Source: Aquilaria yunnanensis
Taxonomy: Eukaryota > Streptophyta > Magnoliopsida > Malvales > Thymelaeaceae
Direction: 5' to 3'
DNA: 64,000 bases
Assembly: GCA_039654915.1 (NCBI GenBank)
Contig: CM077597.1
Coordinates: 60,292,001 to 60,356,000 of the forward strand
Both the position numbers and the translations under genes were made by a program. Shown here piece by piece: positions 34,516-45,708 of this stretch; position 1 is the stretch's first letter; each line of letters begins with the position of its first letter. The notes below the pieces were generated by a model that was not told the DNA's origin, did not search any database, and saw nothing but the letters and a program-made list of their open reading frames with translations.

Positions 34516-35381
34516 TGATGGCCTAAGGCCTCATCGTTGTGAGTCATGATGACTGTTGAGGAGACTTCTAGGAGGAAGAACGCCTGGAAGGTGGATCGCC
34601 CCAAGGAGAGTACCTGAAAAGCTGGTAAATAGGGTTAGGAGGCCCCCGGAGTGTTTTTCCGGGGGGGAGCCTCCGACGCCCAAGTCAGTGGTGGCCGGAA
34701 GAAGGAGAAAGTCACTAGCTCAAAGGGAAAGGCAGAAAAGTCTCGCCTGGTATTTTCTCAGGGTGTGGGAGCTGTATATCCGGCCTGCCAACCTCCTGTC
34801 AAGTATTTATTTCCTGTATATATAAGAATACCTAGCCTGTTCAGATCATGACACGTGTGCGGTCGGATGCTCCTGAACGTCTGGGCGTAGGGGACAGATA
34901 GTTGGTAACTAGATGGCCTCGAGCCTTGTGCTGAGACGGGCCATGATATGATTCTGATGGCGTCTGCGCGTCAGGGCGACTTTTTATGTCTGTGGTGGGA
35001 CGTGTCAGAGGCTTCCTTAAATGCTTCCTTAAATGCGCCTGCCGTACTCCCGAGGTCCCTGGGCGAGGTCGTCCTCTAGTTCGGACAGAGCCTCTTCGGG
35101 AAGCATACCCTCAGTTCGAGGGTTCCCAGTTCCAGGGGGTTCCGCCTTCGGGGATATCATATTCGGGCAGCAATGTCTGGTGCCACTTTTCCGAAGGCGC
35201 GCTGTTCACAACCTTGGGGGGCGAATGGAGTCCTCAAGTTTTACTGGCGTGCCGAGGCTCGGAGCTCTCAGGCTATCTCCCGAGGTGCATGATTCCACCT
35301 ATTCCCGGGAAGCGCCAGTTCTTCTGGCCATTGTTGTGGCAGGGTATTCGGCCAGATTGAGGCGATAGCCTTTGGCTATCA
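34516..35381 (-). repeat. 3' LTR of TatB
   Basis: 866 bp on the minus strand. It differs from the 5' LTR mainly by a small tandem duplication of the CTTCCTTAAATG segment near 35016-35040. Otherwise it is almost identical. Confidence 0.94.
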
Positions 35382-35393
35382 CATGCCCCCCTC
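35382..35393 (-). other. Polypurine tract of TatB
   Basis: On the minus strand this reads GAGGGGGGCATG, directly before the 3' LTR. Confidence 0.87.
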
Positions 35394-35464
35394 TGGAAAG
35401 CCGAAGTGAAGACTTCGGTTTGCATCTCTTTCCGAGGTTGCCATTGGGAGTCTCGTTGGGAAGC

Positions 35465-35933
35465 ATAACCTGTTCCGAGGTCGCACCTTTTGCCCGAGGG
35501 TCTGGGCTGTTCGGCCTTGGCCTATTCTTTGGTGTCTCCGAGGCAAAGCCTGTACCGAAGATACACCTCTTGCCCAAAAGTCATGGGCTGTTCAGCCATA
35601 GCCTGTCTCTTGGTGTCCTCGAGGTGGCCTGCTTTTTATTTCTGCAGGTCTGATGGCCAAGCGTGTCAAACTGAGCGGCACGTCTCCATTCCTCAGGGAT
35701 GTCAAACGACGTGTCCCAATCGGGAGGCGTGTCCCGGTTTTCCAGGCACGTTTGGGGAGGCACGTCCCCCATTTCTGCGCAGCGGTTGACACGTGGCTTC
35801 TTGCCATTGGAGGATAGGCGCGTCATTTACAGAGGGCGCGCCTTTTCGGGTGCAGCGGGCAGTTACGGCGACGGTTCGCCTCCAATGGGTACTTATGATG
35901 TTCTTTCGGTTACCCACCTTTGGCTTATAAATA
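35465..35933 (+). promoter_or_regulatory. Antisense promoter region of TatB with G-box and TATA box
   Basis: TATAAATA is at 35926-35933, 287 nt upstream of the antisense ATG. GACACGTGGC (35788-35797) holds a perfect G-box core about 130 nt upstream of it. Several ACGTGTC-like words occur at 35700-35770. Two 80-bp direct repeats start at 35471 (TGTTCCGAGG) and 35551 (TGTACCGAAG). The region is conserved with TatC and TatD. That it acts as a promoter is inference from motif position and conservation. Confidence 0.7.
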
Positions 35934-36219
35934 GCCCATTCCATCATAAGTCCCACTTACTGTTTTTCTGCTCTCTCTCTGCTTTGCCCTCTGTTCTTGC
36001 GTTTTATCTTGCTTTCTGTGGCGGAGCTTCTTTAATCAGAGCTTTTCCTACCAACTTTCACGACGGCGTCCTCAGGCAAATCTTTTGGTGGGTTTTGATT
36101 TTCAGAGTACTCTGATTCCTCTATTTTTCTGAGTTTTTCTGGAAAACTGTTGTTTTTTCCAAACTCGTCTTCTGAGTTTTTTCTGGAAACTATTTTTTTT
36201 CCATCTCAAACTCTTTTTC

Positions 36220-38567
36220 ATGTCTGCGATGCCTGTTCCCGAGAGCTGGAAACCTCTTCTGGCCCATCCTTGCTGTACCACCCCCGAAAAACTAGAGAGG
36301 TGGAAGAAAAAATTCTTTCTTCCGTCTTACGCTGTGACCAGACTGCCTCGTTCTAGCCATTTTGCTTTTTCAAACCGTGGCGACGAGGTTACCGTCTTCC
36401 GAGCCCAACTGAAGGCCGGACTTCGGTATCCTCCCCCGAAGGTGGTTTGCGAGTTCTGCCAATTCCATGGCATTGCTGTGAACCAGCTTCCCCCGAACGC
36501 GTTCTGCTATTTTAACGCCTACCTCTGCATGTGTGGCGTGTTTAGGATAGAGCCCCACTTCATCATTTTCATGCAGTACTACAAGCTCTATGTGGTCCCG
36601 AAGGGTGGCTTCTATTTCCTGCTGCCTCGGGGATCCGGGAGCAAAAAATTCACCTTCACCTTCGACACGAAGGATAGCTGGCGGGGGTGGCAGCCTAAGT
36701 TCTTTTTCCTCAAGGTGGATAAGAACTGGTCTGATGTCCCGACCAGGTGGGCTCAGGGAGTGCTGAACGCAGACGTCGTTGATCCGAGGATGCTGCTGAC
36801 CCCACCGTTGGCTTCCGTGTTCGCGGATTTCGACGCCCGCATTCGGGCAGTCGCTGACTGGGCTCCCGAGGTCTCTCCTCGTGCTCTTTACCCCTTTCCT
36901 ATCAACTGGAGGTTGATGACCGAAGAAGTTCTTCGGGAGCTGAAAGTGGTTAAGGAGCACGTGACTGACCTCAATATGCCCGCTCCCGCCATGGCCGGGA
37001 AAGACTCCTGGCTGGTCAAGCTCCTTAAGGGGGAGACTTCTTTCGAAACTTTTGCCGAAAGTGAGTAATCTTCCATCCCTTTATACTTTTTCCTCGGACT
37101 TACGCTGATATTTCTTCTCTTTTTCAGAGATGGGCGATGGGGCTGCCGCTTATTACAAGGCCCTCTTTTCTGGCCAAGTGGAGAAGGGGGAGCAGACAAA
37201 GAAGGCGGCTTCCCGAAGAAGGAAGACGACAGGGGCGGGACCCTCGGCGAAGCGAGCTAGGAAGGCTCTCCAGCCTTCTCTGCCAGAGCTTTTGGAAGAA
37301 GAAGTTGGCGAAGACGCTGGTCTTGTTGAAATTCCACCGGCCGAGGTCCCCGCTACTTCCGCCGAGGTGCCTCCTCTCGACCTCGAGGCCCCCAGAAACA
37401 CTGTAGTGGTAGAAGTACCCACCGCCGAAGAGCGGTACTGGCAGAAGGGTAAGGGTCTTTCTTCCTAGGGGCCCGAGGATCCCGAGGACACTGTCTCCGA
37501 GGTTCCTCCAGATATGCCTTTAGGCGAAGTTCAGCTCCTTTTCCTTTCGCGAATTTTTCTTCTGCTCCTAACTTCCTTCCTACTTTCAGAGGAGCCCCTT
37601 GCTGCTGGCTGGAGGGCCATTCATGAGAGGAAACGAGCCCTCCGCGATGCCATAATCCCTGAGGGGAAGATCCCCTTGGAGCCCTTTTGGACAATCACGG
37701 AGGATATGAATTTGCTCTCCGACGATTGTCCAAAAATGACAAAGGAGATTTGGAAGGGGATGACCACTGACGCCTCCTTCCGGGCCATTGCGGCGGCTCA
37801 CCCGGGGGATAATACCCTCGCCGCAAAAGTCACCGAGCATGCTGCTCAGGTATAGTCTTTACACTTTTTTCCTCAATTTTCTAAGTGTTTAGACTTGTAC
37901 TAACCTGGACTTTTGCCTTGCCGTAGCTGCTGGAGTACGCTGGTTATCTCCGAGTTTGGGTGGCCAGACAAGCTGCCTCCAAGGATGCGACTTCACGGGA
38001 ACTCAGTGAAGCAAAGGCTTCGCTTGCGAAGGTGATCGCCAGAAACCAGCAGCTGACAGCGGATTGTTCTCAGCAACTTGCTGCCGTTCGGGAGAGCTCT
38101 CGAAGAAAAGAGAAGAACTTGAAAAGGACTCCTCCCGGAAGATTGCCGACCTCGGCGACCAAGTAAAGGGGCTGCTCGCCGCCAACGAAGATCTTGTCAG
38201 GGACAAGGCTGTTTCTGACAGTCTTGCGTCGAGGTTGACGGACGAGAACAATGCTCTTCAAGCCGAGGTCGAGGCTCTGAAGAAGGAGTCCGGAGAGACG
38301 CTGGGGATAAGCGAGCTCGAAGAGGAGGTTGCTGAGCTGAGGGACGAGGTCAATGTCCTTGGCGTTCAAAAACGTACTTCTGATAACATGGCCAAGGTCG
38401 CCTTTCAGGACGGCTTCTGCCTCGCTCGGCACCAGGTGCTGCAGAGGTTCCCAGATTTGGACCTCTCTTTTCTGGAGGGCCTAAATATTCCTGAGGGACC
38501 TCGGTGGCAGTGGTCCAAGGTCGAGCATCTGAAGCTTCCTGGTCTTCGTCTGCCCGGCTCTCCCTAG
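36220..38567 (+). pseudogene. TatB antisense gene: four exons, PF04195-like domain plus coiled coil
   Basis: Exons: 36220-37060 (841 nt), 37128-37511 (384), 37590-37849 (260), 37927-38567 (641). Exon 1 is fully open (MSAMPVPESW to TFAESE); it holds WKKKFFLPSYAVTRLPR, the LRYPPPKVVCEFCQFHGI and HFIIFMQYYKLY blocks of PF04195, and DSWRGWQPKFFFLK. Intron 1 (37061-37127) starts GTGAGT and ends TTTTCAG. Intron 2 (37512-37589) has lost its donor: AT replaces the GT seen in TatA. Intron 3 (37850-37926) is intact. Exon 2 has one TAG (37466-37468) and exon 4 a 1-bp deletion near 38095. Exon 4 is coiled coil (EELEKDSSRKIADLG, ELEEEVAELRDEV). The unspliced exon 1 frame alone could give a 282-residue protein. 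Confidence 0.87.
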
Positions 38568-38694
38568 TTTGTTTTAGGGCTCCTCTTATTTTTCTCCTTC
38601 GTGCTCCTTCTTTGGACACTTCTTTTGTAAGGTAGCGTTTGCTCTAAATGAACAATCTTTTCGGCTAAGTCCTTTCTTGCAAGTTTCTTTATTT

Positions 38695-39255
38695 CCACTG
38701 TCCCGAACACGTTTGCTCAAGAGACTTTCGGAAAACCTGTAACCAAAGAAACTTTTTACCTTCCTTTATCCCGAGTGTGCTCGCTCAAGAGACTTTCTGG
38801 AAAGTTTGCAAAAATTTGGCTAAGTCTTTTGCATGCTTTTTGTTTCCTTTTATCCCGAACATGTTTGCTCAAGGGACTTCGGAAAACCTGCGACCAAAGA
38901 AACTTTTTACCTTCCTTTGTCCCGAGTGTGCTCGCTCAAGAGACTTTCTGGAAAGTTTGCAAAAATTTGGCTAAGTCTTTTGCAGGCTTTTTGTTTCCTT
39001 TTATCCCGAACATGTTTGCTCAAGGGACTTCGGAAAAGTTTCAGCCAAATTTTTCTGTCTTCCTATTGTCCCGAGCATATTTGCTCAAGGGACTTAGGAA
39101 AATTTTCACGAGATTGCTCATTTCCCTCTTTCCCGAGCATGTAGGCTCAAGGGTGTTTGGAAATTATCTCTGCTTTTGTTTTGGCGTGCACTATTACGAG
39201 ATTCTTGCTTTCCCTTTTTTCCGAGCATAGTGGCTCAAGGGCCTTCGGGAAGTCA
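38695..39255 (+). repeat. Eight-unit dyad-motif array of TatB
   Basis: Units close to TCCCGAACATGTTTGCTCAA start near 38700, 38769, 38853, 38920, 39004, 39069, 39131 and 39220. A 151-bp tandem duplication (from 38751 and 38902, both beginning ACTTTTTACC) has increased the number relative to TatA. The array lies between the stops of the convergent gag-pol and antisense genes. Confidence 0.87.
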
Positions 39256-39385
39256 CATCTGCTTTTTTCGTGGCGAGCACCTTCGCGGAATTCTGTCTTG
39301 GACAATTTGGTATACTTAAGAATTTTTCTCAAGACCATTCTGTACTTAGAGTATTTCTTGTACAAGATATCTCTTCCGCTCAACC

Positions 39386-42300
39386 TTAGGCGTAGAATTT
39401 TTTCAAGGCGTCTGAATGCCAAGTGTTTTTCAATTCTACGCCTTCGGCGTCGCCAAGCCTATACACGCCTTTCCGTACTTCGACGAGAACCAGATAAGGT
39501 CCTTCCCAATTTGCGCGAAGTACGCCGTGAGATCGCCTTCGGGGTGCAAAGTCGGCCTTTCAGAGAACGAGGTCTCCTTTTTTGATTTCTTTTGGCCTGG
39601 CTTTTAGGTTGATAGCCGCGGCCACTCTTTGCTGGAAAGCTTTTCTTCTCAGCCCGGCTATTTCTCTGTGTTCGGTCACAAGGTCGAGCTTAGTTCTCAG
39701 ACCGAGGTCGTTTCTGCCTTCATCAAATACTTGCACCCGTATTGAAGGCTGAACTATCTCTATTGGGATAATGGCCTCTGTTCCGAAGACGAGTGAGAGG
39801 GGAGTTTCCCCTGTGGCTCTTCGTGGCGTCGTTCGGTAGCTCCACAATACACTTTGGAGTTCTCCTGGCCATTTCCCCTTGGCTTCCCCAAGTCTCTTTC
39901 TCAGGCCATCTTTTATGGTCCTGTTTGATACTTCCACCTGCCCATTGCTTTGGGGGTGAGCTACTGGGGCGAAGTGCATCTTTATTCCGAGGTCGCTGAT
40001 GAATTCCTAGAATCCTTTGTCTATGAACTGGGATCCATTATCAGCTACTAGTACCCTCGGTATGCCAAATCTGCATACGATGTTTTTCCATACGAACTTC
40101 TGCACTTCTTTTGCCGAGATAGTTGCTAGTGGTTCTGCCTCTACCCACTTTGAGAAATAGTCCACTGCTACCATGCAGAATTTCACGCCTCCCGGTGCTG
40201 TGGGGAGTGGCCCAATGAGGTCTATACCCCAGACTGCGAAGGGCCAAGGATAGTCTGCCGATGTTACCATTTCTGAGGGTATCCTCTGGATTTTTTCATG
40301 TCTCTGGCAACTACCGCACTTCTGGACGAACTGCCTTGCGTCCTTTCTCAGGGTAGGCCAGAAGTATCCTTGGCGGAGTATCACTGCTGCAAGGGCATTA
40401 GTTCCAATGTGCGAGCCGCACATGCCTTCGTGAACTTCTTCGAGAACCATCTCAGTATCCTCTTCGCCCACACATCTCTGCAGCGGATTTGCATATCCTT
40501 GCCGATATAACTCTTCACCAATCAGGAAGAATCTTCCGGCACGTCTTCGCAGTCTTGCAGCATTGCCAGCGTCTTCGGGAAGCTCATTCTCTGTGAGGTA
40601 TTTCTTTATGGGGTCCTTCCACCCTGTTCCCGAGGACGTTACGCTTAGCACGGAGATGCTTGGATGGTCTAGCACCTCGGTGTATGTGTTGGACTTCGCT
40701 AAGCAATCTGCCTCAGTGTTATTCCGCCGGGGTACATTTTCGATCCGCACGGCGTCAAACTCTTGGATGAGTTTTGTTACCAGCTCATGGTATTTTGCCA
40801 AGATTGGGTCCTTCGCCCCATAATCTCCTGCTGTCTGCCGAACTACCAGCTGGGAATCGCTGTGAGCCCTTAAGTTTCTCACGCCAATCTTTCTAGCCAA
40901 GCGTAATCCCGCTATGAGGGCTTCATACTCAGCCACATTATTGGTGACGTTGAAGCTGAACTTGATAGCCTTCATCACCTCTAGGCCTTCGGGTCCTCTG
41001 ATAACTATTCCACCTCCCTGGTGTTCGGACCCCGAGGCTCCGTCAACATGCAAGGTCCATTCTGGCTCACCTTCTTTCGGATCTGAGTGGTTCTCCTCAG
41101 TGGTGGGTATTTCGGCGATAAAATCTGCCAATGCTTAGGCTTTTACGGCCTTCCGAGGCTCATAGGTGATTTCGTGTTCGCCAAGCTCTATGCACCACTT
41201 GGAGAGCCTTCCCGAATGATCAACTCTCTTCATAACATCCCGTAGTGGTAGACTACTTCGGACGATGATGGGGTGAGCCTGGAAATATGGTCGCAGTCTT
41301 CTTCCTGCAAGCACCAAGGCGTATATAGCTTTTTGAAGCAAAGGGTACCTGACTTCGGCGCCATGCAGGGACTTGCTGACGTAGTAGACCGGCCATTGTT
41401 TCGGCCCTTCTTCTTTTATCAGGACCGAGCTCACGGCCTTTTCTGTGACGGCGAGGTACAGTACGAGGGGTTCTCCCTCCTGAGGTTGTCGCAGAGTCGG
41501 CAGGCTGGCCAGGTAGACTTTGAGTTCTTCCCAGGCCTTTTGGCAATCTTCATCCCAGGGATGATTGTTTCTTCCGAGGTCGCCTTCCATCTTTGCTGCC
41601 TTTGTGAGGACTTTGAAGAAAGGTCTACACCTATCTCCGTACCTGGAAATAAACCTGCTCAGAGAGGTTATTCTTCCAGTTAGTCTCTGCACGTCTTTGA
41701 CTGTGGCAGGAGTTCGGAACTCAAGCAGAGCCTTAATCTTCTCAGGATTGGCATCGATGCCTCTTTCGGATACCATGTACCCAAGGAATTTTCCCAACGT
41801 CACCCCGAAGATACACTTCTCGGGGTTAAGGCGAATCCCGAAGGCTCTGAGCTTTTGGAAGGTTTCCTCCAAATCTGCGACGTGGTAGCCGGGCAGCTTG
41901 CTTTTTACTATCATATCATCAACATATACTTCCATGTTTCTCCCCATTTGGTCCTTAAAGACCTTGTTCATCAGTCTCTGGTAGGTGGCTCCTGCATTTT
42001 TCAGCCCGAAGGGCATTCTGATATAGCAGTACGTTCCTCCCTCGGTGATGAAGGCAGTTTTCTCTTCATCTTCGGGGTCCATCCTTATCTGATGGTAGCC
42101 GCTGAAGGCATCTAGGAAGCTCAGGAGCCCGTATTCGGCCGTTGAATCTACCAGTTGATCTATTGGCGGGAGGGGAAATGAGTCTTTCGGGCAAGCATCG
42201 TTCAAGTTTCTGAAATCAATGCACATCCGGAGTTTGCTGCTACCTTCTTTTGTGGCAATGACCACGTTGCTTAACCATTCGGGGTATTTGACCTCCCTGA

Positions 42301-44884
42301 TAACTTCAGCATCCAATAGGCGCTGGACTTTGGTTCTCACGAAGTTGCTTTTGTGGGCTGAGATGCTTCGTTTCTTTTGCCTGATAGGTTTTGCTTCCGG
42401 GCTTACTTTGAGGCTGTGCTGTATTATGCCAGGGTTCACTCCTGGCATGTCTTTCGGCGAGTAGGCAAACAGATCTTTATTTTTCAGCAGAAAGGATACA
42501 AGAATTTCCTTATCACCTTTGGCCAAGCTCTTCCCTATTCGGGTAGATTGTCCTGGGACAAGATCTACTGCTTCCATTTCTGCTTCTGTGGGATCTCTTT
42601 CTTTGCCTTTCTCCTGCGCCTTTGCCTCCACTATTTGTGTAGAGTTGTCTGCCGGAGTCTTTCGTGCTTTTACAAACACCTTTCTTACCTCGGCTTGGTC
42701 GATAAAGACCTCTGCATCTCCATCCTTGGTGGCGAATGTGACAGTCAAGTACTTCACATCGGGGCGAATGTGCAGGTTCCCCTGAGTCTTCCTTCCAAGG
42801 ATGGCGTTGTACGAAGACGGGACCTCCATGACGATGAATCTTGCCATTGTGGACGCGTACAACTCAGCCGCTCCGTCTACCGAAGTGCCTTTTATCATTA
42901 AAGGGAGGTCGATCCATCCGAGGACGGGTAGTTCCGATGGTCCAACGCCGAAGGTGGGCGTGGTGACAGGTTTAAGTTCGCTGCTGGAGATGCCCAAGCT
43001 CGGCAGTAAGTGTGAGAACAGGACGTCAGTATTCGAGCCATCATCGAGCAACACTCTTTTGACGTCCCAGTTCCCTATTCTCGCCATTATCAGCAGCGGG
43101 TCGTCGTGGGGGAAGACGACGGTGGAGCCATCTTTGCGAGCTAATTTCTTTGATGGACTTTGATACTCCATAACCGCAATTTCTCTGGCCTTCCGTTTTC
43201 TTTCCGAGGATGGGAGCCCCGTGGTAATGGTTTGGATGACCCCTACTGGAGGTGGAAGGCGCCTTTTTGGACTTCTGTTTCTCCGCCTGTCTGAGTCATA
43301 GTCCTCGTTTTCGGCCCTCTCTTCCTCCTTTTTTCTGCCTTTTGGGGAGGGCATCCGCAGGTATTTGCGAAGCTGGCCCTGTTTGATCAGCGACTCTATG
43401 TACTTCTTCAGCTGGAAGCAGTCTTCGGTGTCATGACCGTGGTCGCGATGAAACTGGCAGAACTTCTTGGCATTCTTCTTATTATCGGCGGCCATGGCCT
43501 TTGGCCGCCGAATCTGCGTCCCTTGCCTTTCCAGCGCCATGAGAATGTTGGTCCGTGTCATGCTCAAGGGTGTGAAACTTTGAGGTTTCTTTCCTCGCAT
43601 TCGCCGTGGTCGACCTGTGTGTTCAGAAAGATGCCGAGCTTGCTGGCTGGACCCTTCGGAGCGGTGATGATCAGACTTCGGCCCCGCCATCCTCAATTCC
43701 TCGGCTGTCATGTGCTGCTCTGCCCTTCGGTAAAATTCTCCGAGGGTCTCCGGGGGGTCCTTTGAGAACTCGTAGAACAGCTGTGAGTCACGCCGAAGGC
43801 CCCGTGTCATAGCAAGGATGCGAATTTCGGGCCGGAAGTCCGGGACGCTGAGTGCTTCCCTGTTGAATCGTTCGACATAGTCTCGGATCGTCTCTCCGTT
43901 TCTCTGCTCTATGTCGAACATCTGCACAGGCATTTTGGCCGTCGGCCTGCTCCCAATGAACTGCTGGGTAAAGGCTGTGGACAACTCCTGGAACTCAGTG
44001 ATAGTCCCTGGGGGCAAAGAATTGTACCATGCTGTTGCTGGGCCCATGAGGGTGACTTCAAAGCATTTGCACATGGTAGCGTCATCAGCTCCGTGCATTA
44101 TCATGCTCCGCCTGTACTTCGTCAGATGGGCCTGTGGATCAGTCCGGCCATCATAGATCTCCAGCCTAGGGACTCTGAAGTCGCCTGGCATAGCTGCCTC
44201 AACGACGGTGCGAATAAACGGGGAGCCATCTTCGCATAATGCCCCCGACAGCCTGTCCCAAACGGGTTTTCTGGTCACTTGCTTCTCCACTCTGTCCAGC
44301 CGTGCCAAAATCCTTTCCATAAGCGCAGTGGCGCTAGGACCATTTTCGCGGGAGGGAGATCGACGGCGCCTTTTCGGGGGGCGAGTTCGGCGAGGAGGGG
44401 TCAGGGGCCTCGCCTCGGGCGACGAACTGCTTCGCTGTGAGACTCTCGGTCGCTTGGACCCGGTTTGTCCCACAGGCCGTTTCCCGAGGGCTATATCTTC
44501 TGTGGATGATTCTCCGCGAGGCTCTCCACTTCCTGAACTGCGGTGTGTAGACTTGGGGCTTCTCTCCCGAGGGCGTGCTGATGAGGAGGGTTTCTGGGCC
44601 CGTGACTGCTGTGGCCATCTTCGGTCGATCTGCTGAGTCATTTCAGCAACGACCGAGCGCTGAAAGTCCCTCAAGAAGCTCATGGTGATTACCAGAGGGC
44701 GGTCCTCCTCGGGCGTAGAAGTCTCTGGGAGTGTCTGCTCAGCAGCCGGTTGTATCTCAGGCGCGGACGAGGACCTTGGGAGTCCCTTGTCCTTAGAACG
44801 CCGAGTCTCAACGACGGCAATCTGCGAGCGGGTTCCCACAGACGGCGCCAAATGATAGCCTAAGGCCTCATCGTTGTGAGTCAT
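39386..44884 (-). pseudogene. TatB gag-pol: one 1832-codon frame with only three nonsense codons
   Basis: From ATG 44884 (inside the LTR) to the stop at 39386 is 5499 nt, exactly 1833 codons with no frameshift. Rough residue positions: Gag capsid-like region 210-400, variant zinc knuckle CQFHRDHGHDTEDC near 475, protease LLDDGSNTDVLF near 611, RT 850-1010 with MCIDFRNLND and YVDDMIV (985), Ty3 RNase H 1090-1250, archaeal-type RNase H 1278-1395 (HVDGASG, NVAEYEAL, HSDSQLVV, EADCLAK), integrase zinc domain near 1486-1520, DDE residues in WGIDLIGP (1553), ADNGSQF (1615) and GQVEVSN (1650). Stops: TAA at 41135-41137 (codon 1250), TAG at 40007-40009 (1626), TGA at 39560-39562 (1775), each one C-to-T change from Gln or Arg. 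The single frame, without a gag/pol shift, means processing is by the protease alone. Confidence 0.95.
44832..44850 (-). other. Primer binding site of TatB
   Basis: On the minus strand TGGCGCCGTCTGTGGGAAC, identical to TatA, after a two-base spacer. It is translated in frame as part of Gag (HLAPSVGT). Confidence 0.88.
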
Positions 44885-45708
44885 GATGACTGTTGAGGAG
44901 ACTTCTAGGAGGAAGAACGCCTGGAAAGGTGGATCGCCCTAAGGAGAGTACCTGAAAAGCTGGTAAACAGGGTTAGGAGGCCCCCGGAGTGTTTTCCCGG
45001 GGGGGGAGCCTCCGACGCCCAAGTCAGTGGTGGCCGGAAGAAGGAGAAAGTCACTAGCTCAAAGAGAAAGGCAGAAAAGTCTCGCCTGGTATTTTCTCAG
45101 GGTATGGGAGCTGTATATCCGGCCTGCCAACCTCCTGTCAAGTATTTATTTCCTGTATATATAGGAATACCTAGCCCGTTCAGATCATGACACGTGTGCG
45201 GTCGGATGCTCCTGAACGTCTGGGCGTAGGGGACAGATAGTTGGTAACTAGATGGCCTCGAGCCTTGTGCTGAGACGGGCCATGATATGATTCTGATGGC
45301 ATCTGCGCGTCAGGGCGACTTTTTACGTCTGTGGTGGGACGTGTCAGAGGCTTCCTTAAATGCGCCTGCCGTACTCCCGAGGTCCCTGGGCGAGGTCGTC
45401 CTCTAGTTCGGACAGAGCCTCTTCGGGAAGCATACCCTCAGTTCGGGGGTTCCCAGTTCCAGGGGGTTCCGCCTTCGGGGATATCATATTCGGGCAGCAA
45501 TGTCTGGTGCCACTTTTCCGAAGGCGCGCTGTTCACAACCTTGGGGGGTGAATGGAGTCCTCAAGTTTTACTGGCGTGCCGAGGCTCGGAGCTCTCAGGC
45601 TATCTCCCGAGGTGCATGATTCCACCTATTCCCGGGAAGCGCCAGTTCTTCTGGCCATTGTTGTGGCAGGGTATTCGGCCAGATTGAGGCGATAGCCTTT
45701 GGCTATCA
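44853..45708 (-). repeat. 5' LTR of TatB with promoter
   Basis: 856 bp on the minus strand. ACACGTGTCATGATCTGA is at 45180-45197 and TATATATA at 45156-45163. The gag ATG at 44884 is 32 nt before the LTR end at 44853. Confidence 0.94.

Larger units (their letters stand above)
34516..45708 (-). mobile_element. TatB: near-complete Tat-lineage element, 11,193 bp, without matching TSDs
   Basis: Both LTRs (34516-35381 and 44853-45708), PBS, a gag-pol frame, repeat array, plus-strand antisense gene and polypurine tract are present, and both outer ends are exact (TGATGGCC at the left on the plus strand, GGCTATCA at the right). The left flank (CACGT) is TatC RT sequence and the right flank (CCTAC) is a G-type LTR, so there is no target-site duplication. 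Recombination between two sister copies inserted at different places is the simplest explanation. Confidence 0.94.

Noticed and set aside
36370..36960. 196-codon minus-strand frame opposite exon 1 of the TatB antisense gene, also at 23950-24540
   Set aside because: Mirror of a strongly conserved exon; its residues show no independent conservation pattern such as in TatD, where only short pieces are open.
42377..42901. Open frame of 174 codons opposite TatB gag-pol, with a counterpart at 18175-18723 in TatA
   Set aside because: It is the mirror frame of a conserved coding region, has no domain or splice pattern, and moves with pol codon constraints.
39386..44884. Endogenous pararetrovirus instead of a Ty3/gypsy element
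   Set aside because: LTRs, PBS, polypurine tract, TSDs and an integrase with DDE residues are present; there is no movement protein.
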